Assembly (NCBI RefSeq): GCF_030503735.1
Contig: NZ_CP073096.1
Span: 868,001-932,000 of the forward strand
DNA: 64,000 nt
Origin: Corynebacterium tuberculostearicum
GTDB taxonomy: Bacteria; Actinomycetota; Actinomycetes; Mycobacteriales; Mycobacteriaceae
Direction: 5' to 3'
Shown: piece by piece, positions 58,928 to 64,000 of the stretch
Layout: every line of letters begins with the position of its first letter
Numbering within the stretch: the stretch's first letter is position 1
The notes under the pieces: model-generated
The model's database searches: none
What the model saw: only the letters and a program-made list of their open reading frames with translations
What the model was told of the DNA's origin: nothing
Translations under genes and position numbers: made by a program

Positions 58928-59745
58928 AGAGAAGCTCGGCGGGCGAAGTATCGCTGTCCAATGCGGTCCACCTGGATGGGCTGGTGGAAGGCGCGAGTCA
59001 GGTTTTCGGAGGTAAGGACGGAATTAATCAGGCCTTTTGCCACTACCTTACCCTCATCCAGCAGCATGGCGTGGGTGAAGCCGTAGGGGATTTCCTCCAC
59101 GTGGTGGGTGATCATGACAATCGCTGGGGCATCGGGATCCATGGCTAGATCGCCGAGGTATCCCACTAGGTCTTCGCGGCCGCCCAGGTCCATTCCGGCT
59201 GAAGGCTCATCGAGGATGAGCAGCTCCGGGTTGGACATGAGGGCGCGAGCTAGGACGACGCGCTTCTTTTCACCTTCGGACAGTGTTCCCCATGTGCGTT
59301 CTTTCAGATGGGTCGCACCTACCTGCGCCAAGATGTCATCAGCGCGGGAGAAGTCCATGTCTTGGTATTCCTCTCGCCACCGGCCGAGCACTGCGTAGCC
59401 GGCGGAGACAACGAGATCGTCTACGCGCTCGTTGTCTGGGATCCGTGATTGCACCGCCGCGGAGGAAATGCCAATGAGCGCGCGCAGATCGCGCATGTCC
59501 GTCTTGCCAATTTGCTCCCCCATCAAAAAGGCGGTGCCTTTCGAGGGGAATTGTTCGGCCGCGGCCATGCGTACCAAGGAAGTCTTGCCTGCCCCGTTGG
59601 GCCCAATGATGACCCAGCGCTCATCAAGCTCTACTTGCCAATCCACAGGACCCACGAGAGTCTTGCCACCCCGGCGCAGCTCAACGCCGCGGAAATCTAC
59701 GAGCCAGTCTTGATCAGTAGGAGTTACGTCGTTCACGCCTTCCAT
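58924..59745 (-). CDS. Solo ABC transporter ATP-binding protein (ModF/COG1119-like)
   Basis: 273 residues. Walker A IIGPNGAGKTSLVRM, signature TLSEGEKKRVVLARAL, Walker B LLILDEPSAGMDL and H-loop MITHHVEEIP are intact. No permease or binding protein is adjacent, and the signature is SEGEKKR instead of SGGQ, as in COG1119 proteins. Partner and substrate unknown. First gene of the NUDIX-methyltransferase-etf-desulfurase operon. Confidence 0.88.
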   Translation of the reverse strand: MEGVNDVTPTDQDWLVDFRGVELRRGGKTLVGPVDWQVELDERWVIIGPNGAGKTSLVRMAAAEQFPSKGTAFLMGEQIGKTDMRDLRALIGISSAAVQSRIPDNERVDDLVVSAGYAVLGRWREEYQDMDFSRADDILAQVGATHLKERTWGTLSEGEKKRVVLARALMSNPELLILDEPSAGMDLGGREDLVGYLGDLAMDPDAPAIVMITHHVEEIPYGFTHAMLLDEGKVVAKGLINSVLTSENLTRAFHQPIQVDRIGQRYFARRASL

Positions 59746-59803
59746 TGTGACTGATTAGTTCTTTGGCCGGTGAAATTGACACAGCTGCATTAGTCTTATG
59801 GGC

Positions 59804-61813
59804 ATGACTACTCGCCTTGGTATTGACGATGTCCGCCCACTTATTTCCGCTGGTTCTGTAGCCTCCAAAGCCGTTGTAGGCGAGGTAATTCCCGTCACTG
59901 CTTTAGTCTGGCGTGAGGGCCACGACGCAGTCTCGGCTACCTTGTCCGCATGGGCGGCACGTACCACGGCCACATCCTCCGTCACCATGCAGGCGGATCC
60001 GCACGACCAAGATCGCGTACATGGCGTATTTACCCCAGGTACCCAAGGCACCTGGTTTTTTCGAGTTGACGCCTGGTCCGATCCCATCGCCACTTGGAAG
60101 AATGCAGTAACCAAAAAGATGGCGGCTGGGCAGTCCGCTGCCGAGTTGGCCAATGATCTCCACCATGGCGCGGACCTGTTTTCGCGGGCCGCTTTGCAAA
60201 CCCCGTCTGATGTGGTGGCACCGCTCTTTGTGGCCGCGCGGGATTTGGCGGATGAGTCTAAGGACGTCGACAAGCGGGTGCAGGTAGCGCTTTCGGATGA
60301 AGTGGCAGATATCCTTCACTCGCACCCGCTGCGGGACCTTCTGGTGGAGGGTGCAATCCACGAGGTTTATGTGGAACGCCCCGCTGCGCTGTATAACTCG
60401 TGGTACGAGCTCTTTCCCCGCTCAACGGGCGGCTGGAATGAAGAGGGAAATCCTGTTCACGGTACATTTGAGACCACAGCTAAGGCACTGGAACGCGTGG
60501 CCGATATGGGCTTCGATACAGTCTATTTTCCGCCGATCCATCCCATCGGAGAAGTACACCGCAAGGGCAAGAATAACTCGGTCGTTGCAGAGCCTGGGGA
60601 TGTTGGAAGCCCTTGGGCCATCCAGGACCACTCCACCACCCATCCGGACTTGGGCACAATGGAGGATTTTAAGAAACTCGTCTCGCGCGCCCAAGAGCTT
60701 GGTCTCGAAGTTGCGCTCGATTTTGCACTGCAGGCATCGCCTGATCACCCGTGGGCAAAAAGCCACCCGGAATTTTTCACCGTTCTTCCGGATGGCACCA
60801 TCGCCTATGCTGAAAATCCACCGAAGAAGTACCAGGATATCTATCCGCTCAACTTCGATAACGCATCGGATTCCATCTACCACGAGATCTATGAAACCTT
60901 GATGATTTGGGTCGAAGCTGGGGTGAGGACCTTCCGCGTGGATAATCCGCACACCAAGCCGGCAAACTTTTGGGATTGGTTGATTACTCGCGTACACGCC
61001 ACTCATCCGGATGTCATCTTTTTGGCCGAGGCCTTTACTCGTGCTCCTCGTCTTTTTGGCCTAGCCAAGGCCGGCTTTTCCCAGTCCTACAGCTATTTCA
61101 CGTGGCAGACCTCCAAGTACGAGCTAACCCAATTTGGCCAAATGCACGTGGAGCAAGCGGATATCTGCCGCCCTAATCTCTTTGTCAATACACCGGATAT
61201 TTTGCACGAGTCCTTGCAAACTGGAGGGCGCGCCATGTTTGCCATTCGCGCTGTCCTAGCTGCCACCATGTCACCTCTGTGGGGTGTTTATTCCGGCTTC
61301 GAGTTGTACGAGCACACCCCGGTAGCGCCGGGTTCGGAAGAATACCTCGACTCTGAGAAGTATGAACTGCGCCCACGCGATTTTGCCGCGGCCGCAAAGT
61401 CCGGTGACTCCTTGGAGTCTTATATCCGGCTACTCAATCAGATTCGCCGCGATAATCCCGCATTGCAGCAATTGCGCACCCTGCGATTCCATGACACCGA
61501 CAACGAGGCCATCATTGCCTATTCCAAGGCGGATCCGGCCACCGGCAACGTGGTCCTCGTCGTGGTCAATTTGGATCCGCGAAACGCGCAGGAAGCTACC
61601 GTGTCAGTAGATATGCGGGCTATCGGCCGTCACCCCGGCGAATCTTATACCGTGCAAGACACCATTACCGGCTCTGCTTATCACTGGTCAGAGCGCAACT
61701 TTGTGCGCTTGGAACCGCTTCGCGACGTCGCCCATGTCTTTGTCCTGCCCCACGCCGATCACGCCCTCCAAGAACAGCTCGCTTGGCGCGACGTGACCGA
61801 TTATCGCCCTTAA
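59804..61813 (+). CDS. glgE: Alpha-1,4-glucan:maltose-1-phosphate maltosyltransferase
   Basis: 669 residues, GH13 subfamily 3. An N-terminal beta-sandwich pair and a helical insert lead to the barrel: GFDTVYFPPIHPIG, VRTFRVDNPHTKPANFWDWLI with the nucleophile Asp, and VIFLAEAFTRAPRLFGLAKAGF with the acid/base Glu. It transfers maltose from maltose-1-phosphate to alpha-glucan. TAGTCT lies 7 bases before ATG 59804; 59798 is an alternative. Followed by glgB, the usual pair. Confidence 0.95.
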   Translation: MTTRLGIDDVRPLISAGSVASKAVVGEVIPVTALVWREGHDAVSATLSAWAARTTATSSVTMQADPHDQDRVHGVFTPGTQGTWFFRVDAWSDPIATWKNAVTKKMAAGQSAAELANDLHHGADLFSRAALQTPSDVVAPLFVAARDLADESKDVDKRVQVALSDEVADILHSHPLRDLLVEGAIHEVYVERPAALYNSWYELFPRSTGGWNEEGNPVHGTFETTAKALERVADMGFDTVYFPPIHPIGEVHRKGKNNSVVAEPGDVGSPWAIQDHSTTHPDLGTMEDFKKLVSRAQELGLEVALDFALQASPDHPWAKSHPEFFTVLPDGTIAYAENPPKKYQDIYPLNFDNASDSIYHEIYETLMIWVEAGVRTFRVDNPHTKPANFWDWLITRVHATHPDVIFLAEAFTRAPRLFGLAKAGFSQSYSYFTWQTSKYELTQFGQMHVEQADICRPNLFVNTPDILHESLQTGGRAMFAIRAVLAATMSPLWGVYSGFELYEHTPVAPGSEEYLDSEKYELRPRDFAAAAKSGDSLESYIRLLNQIRRDNPALQQLRTLRFHDTDNEAIIAYSKADPATGNVVLVVVNLDPRNAQEATVSVDMRAIGRHPGESYTVQDTITGSAYHWSERNFVRLEPLRDVAHVFVLPHADHALQEQLAWRDVTDYRP

Positions 61814-61857
61814 ACATTTGCCCATAAAACCGCACTCGATCTAGGTACTCTGATTGT

Positions 61858-63975
61858 ATGAATATCCCGGCCGCTGATCTCGCCCGCCTGAACGACTGCC
61901 GCCACCATGACCCACACGGCTTTTATGGTTGGCACGAAGGCACCGTACGCACCTGCCAGCCTGGCGCCACGGCGGTACACGTTCACACCCCCACCCAATC
62001 CATTTCCATGGACTTGGTAGACGATGATATTTGGGAAGCAGAGGTGGGCGATAACTGCGATTACCGCCTAGAAATCTCCTATCCGGAGGTGCCTACTCGC
62101 ATTGTGGCAGACGGCTATCATTTCCTTCCCACCATCGGCTCGCTGGACCTGCACCTTATTGGAGAAGGCCGCCACGAGCGCCTCTGGGAAGTCCTCGGTG
62201 CAAACTTGCGCAGCTACGAGACAGAGATGGGCTCCGTGGAAGGGGTCTCCTTTGCCGTGTGGGCTCCCAACGCCCAAGGCGTGGCTGTGGTGGGTGACTT
62301 CTGTGGCTGGAACCCAACCCAGTATCCGATGCGTTCTTTAGGCTCTACCGGCGTATGGGAGGTCTTTGTTCCAGGCATCGGTGCTGGCGAGCACTATAAG
62401 TTCGCCCTTTTTAGCCACGAGGGCCGCAAGGACAAGGCCGACCCCTTGGCAAAGCGCACCGCCTGCCCGCCGGAAACAGACTCTATCGTGGATTCCACCA
62501 GCTTCGCTTGGTCCGATTCCGCCTGGATGGGCAAGCGCACCGGCAACCTCGACGTCCCCATGAGCATCTATGAGGTTCACGTCGGCTCGTGGAAGGTTGG
62601 CGCCAACTACAACCGCCTGCGCGAGGAACTCATTCCGTATCTCAAGGAGCACGGTTTCACCCACGTCGAGCTCTTGCCCGTTGCAGAGCACCCCTTTGGC
62701 GGCTCCTGGGGCTACCAAGTCTCCGGCTACTACTCGCCGTCCGCGCGTTGGGGCTCGCCGGATGAATTCCGTGAACTGGTCAATGCACTGCACGAAAACG
62801 GCATCGGCGTCATCGTGGACTGGGTGCCGGCCCACTTCCCCAAAGATGACTGGGCCCTCGGACGCTTCGACGGACAGGCGCTGTATGAGCACCCCGATCC
62901 CCGCCGCGGTGAACAATCCGACTGGGGCACCTATGTCTTTGATTTCGGACGCAATGAGGTCCGCAATTTCCTTGTAGCCAATGCACTGTACTGGGCCGAA
63001 GAGTTCCATATCGATGGCCTGCGCGTAGACGCCGTGGCCTCCATGCTCTACCTGGATTATTCCCGCGATGAATGGCTGCCCAACCAGTACGGCGGGCGCG
63101 AGAATTTAGAGGCCGTGCAGTTCCTGCAGGAAACCAATGCCACTCTCAACCGCACCCATTCTGGTGTGCTCACCATCGCCGAGGAATCCACCTCCTGGCC
63201 GGGCGTTACCGCTCCGACTTCTGAAAATGGCCTGGGTTTTTCCCTGAAGTGGAACATGGGCTGGATGAATGACACCCTGGAGTACTTCCAACACGAACCC
63301 ATCCACCGCTCCCATCACCACGGCGAACTCACCTTTTCTATGGTCTACGCCTACTCTGAGCGCTATGTACTACCGTTTAGCCATGATGAAGTGGTGCACG
63401 GCAAAGGCTCGCTGTGGGAACGCATGCCCGGTGATGACTGGAATAAGGCCGCCGGCCTGCGGGCACTCTACGGATACATGTTTTCCCACCCCGGCAAGAA
63501 CCTGCTGTTCATGGGCCAAGAATTCGGCCAGACTACCGAGTGGGCCGAGGGGCATTCTGTAGACTGGGGCAACCTCGATGGGTGGGCTAACGAGTGGCAC
63601 CGCGGCATCAAGAGACTCGTGCGCGATATTAACTTCATCTATCGTGACACCCCTGCCTTGTGGTCGCAAGACTTTAGCCAAGGGGGATTCCAGTGGGTCA
63701 AGGCGGATGACTCGAATAATAACGTGCTCGGCTACGTCCGCTACGGTGCTGATGGCTCCGCCCTACTCGCCGTGTGCAACCTTTCTGGTTCTTCTATTCC
63801 CAACTACGACCTTTGGGTTCCATATGACGGCGAGTGGCAGATGATCCTCAACACTGATGATGCTGTCTATGAAGGCGCTGGGAATCCGCTTCCCCAGCAC
63901 ATTCACGTAGCGGATAATCTCACCACGCTTCATCTACCGGCTAACTCGGTACAGTGGTACGTGCTGGAGCAATAA
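61858..63975 (+). CDS. glgB: 1,4-alpha-glucan branching enzyme
   Basis: 705 residues, GH13 subfamily 9. CBM48 ([25 protein letters not shown]) precedes the barrel: [40 protein letters not shown] (nucleophile Asp), [14 protein letters not shown] (Glu) and [15 protein letters not shown] (stabilising Asp). It adds alpha-1,6 branches to glucan elongated by GlgE. TACTCT lies 6 bases before the ATG, so glgB can be transcribed separately from glgE. Confidence 0.96.
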   Translation: MNIPAADLARLNDCRHHDPHGFYGWHEGTVRTCQPGATAVHVHTPTQSISMDLVDDDIWEAEVGDNCDYRLEISYPEVPTRIVADGYHFLPTIGSLDLHLIGEGRHERLWEVLGANLRSYETEMGSVEGVSFAVWAPNAQGVAVVGDFCGWNPTQYPMRSLGSTGVWEVFVPGIGAGEHYKFALFSHEGRKDKADPLAKRTACPPETDSIVDSTSFAWSDSAWMGKRTGNLDVPMSIYEVHVGSWKVGANYNRLREELIPYLKEHGFTHVELLPVAEHPFGGSWGYQVSGYYSPSARWGSPDEFRELVNALHENGIGVIVDWVPAHFPKDDWALGRFDGQALYEHPDPRRGEQSDWGTYVFDFGRNEVRNFLVANALYWAEEFHIDGLRVDAVASMLYLDYSRDEWLPNQYGGRENLEAVQFLQETNATLNRTHSGVLTIAEESTSWPGVTAPTSENGLGFSLKWNMGWMNDTLEYFQHEPIHRSHHHGELTFSMVYAYSERYVLPFSHDEVVHGKGSLWERMPGDDWNKAAGLRALYGYMFSHPGKNLLFMGQEFGQTTEWAEGHSVDWGNLDGWANEWHRGIKRLVRDINFIYRDTPALWSQDFSQGGFQWVKADDSNNNVLGYVRYGADGSALLAVCNLSGSSIPNYDLWVPYDGEWQMILNTDDAVYEGAGNPLPQHIHVADNLTTLHLPANSVQWYVLEQ

Positions 63976-64000
63976 AACGCTTATCGCTGCGTCCGCAGGA
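63976..64000. other. Window end
   Basis: Twenty-five bases after the glgB stop. Nothing recognised. Confidence 0.3.

Overview
The window is from a Corynebacterium-like actinobacterium with moderately high GC. The evidence is gene content and order: ilvBNC with a leaderless attenuator, serA-leuB-FAH (odx-like), lysG/lysE, pfkA, gatB and gatCA, ligA, mnmA, an iscS-type gene with etfBA, and glgE-glgB. Much of this order also matches the M. tuberculosis Rv2993c-Rv3029c neighbourhood (FAH, leuB, serA, ilvCNB, cfp6, gatB, pfkA, gatAC, ACT protein, ligA, metE-like Rv3015c, mnmA, iscS, etfAB). I cannot name the species.

Region 1 (1-8500) is the most unusual part. It is a seven-gene, tightly overlapped plus-strand operon for an 'anchored repeat-type' metal-family ABC transporter: ATPase, permease, a ZnuA-like lipoprotein, and four cell-surface proteins. 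Six copies of one surface module are spread over the five surface proteins. In the binding protein the module is inserted where ZnuA has its His-rich loop, and its two halves are in swapped order, i.e. circularly permuted.

Region 2 (8500-21800) is mostly minus strand: a secreted PHB-depolymerase-like esterase, isochorismate synthase (plus), a methyltransferase pseudogene with two lesions, an odx-like FAH protein, leuB, serA, a lipoprotein coupled to a DUF262 (GmrSD-type) protein, then ilvC, ilvN, ilvB and an ilv leader peptide with an attenuator.

Region 3 (21800-34700) holds a cfp6-like PH protein and an IS110-family element with a frameshifted transposase and a long 5' non-coding end that could encode a bridge RNA. 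The element lies directly upstream of ilvD. After it come a GT87 mannosyltransferase-like protein, a winged-helix regulator with its membrane protein and palindromic operator, a DoxX protein, the lysG/lysE lysine export pair, an aldo/keto reductase, a YkvI-type transporter and a zinc alcohol dehydrogenase.

Region 4 (34700-50700) is conserved core: gatB, a DUF4261-like protein, a BASS transporter, pfkA, an MFS exporter, small membrane and META-domain proteins, gatA-gatC, an ACT protein, ligA, a DnaQ-like exonuclease, a P-loop ATPase behind a duplicated 18-bp repeat, a MetE-like protein, a PH protein and mnmA.

Region 5 (50700-64000) has a spermidine-synthase-like protein, a GH25 lysozyme, an HNH nuclease, and a minus-strand operon (ABC ATPase, NUDIX, THUMP-like methyltransferase, etfB, etfA, iscS-type). 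It ends with glgE and glgB, which build alpha-glucan from maltose-1-phosphate.

A recurring sequence feature is a TANNNT box 6-8 bases before the start codon at about twenty genes, the signature of leaderless mRNAs; I used it to choose several starts. No tRNA, rRNA or CRISPR array was seen.
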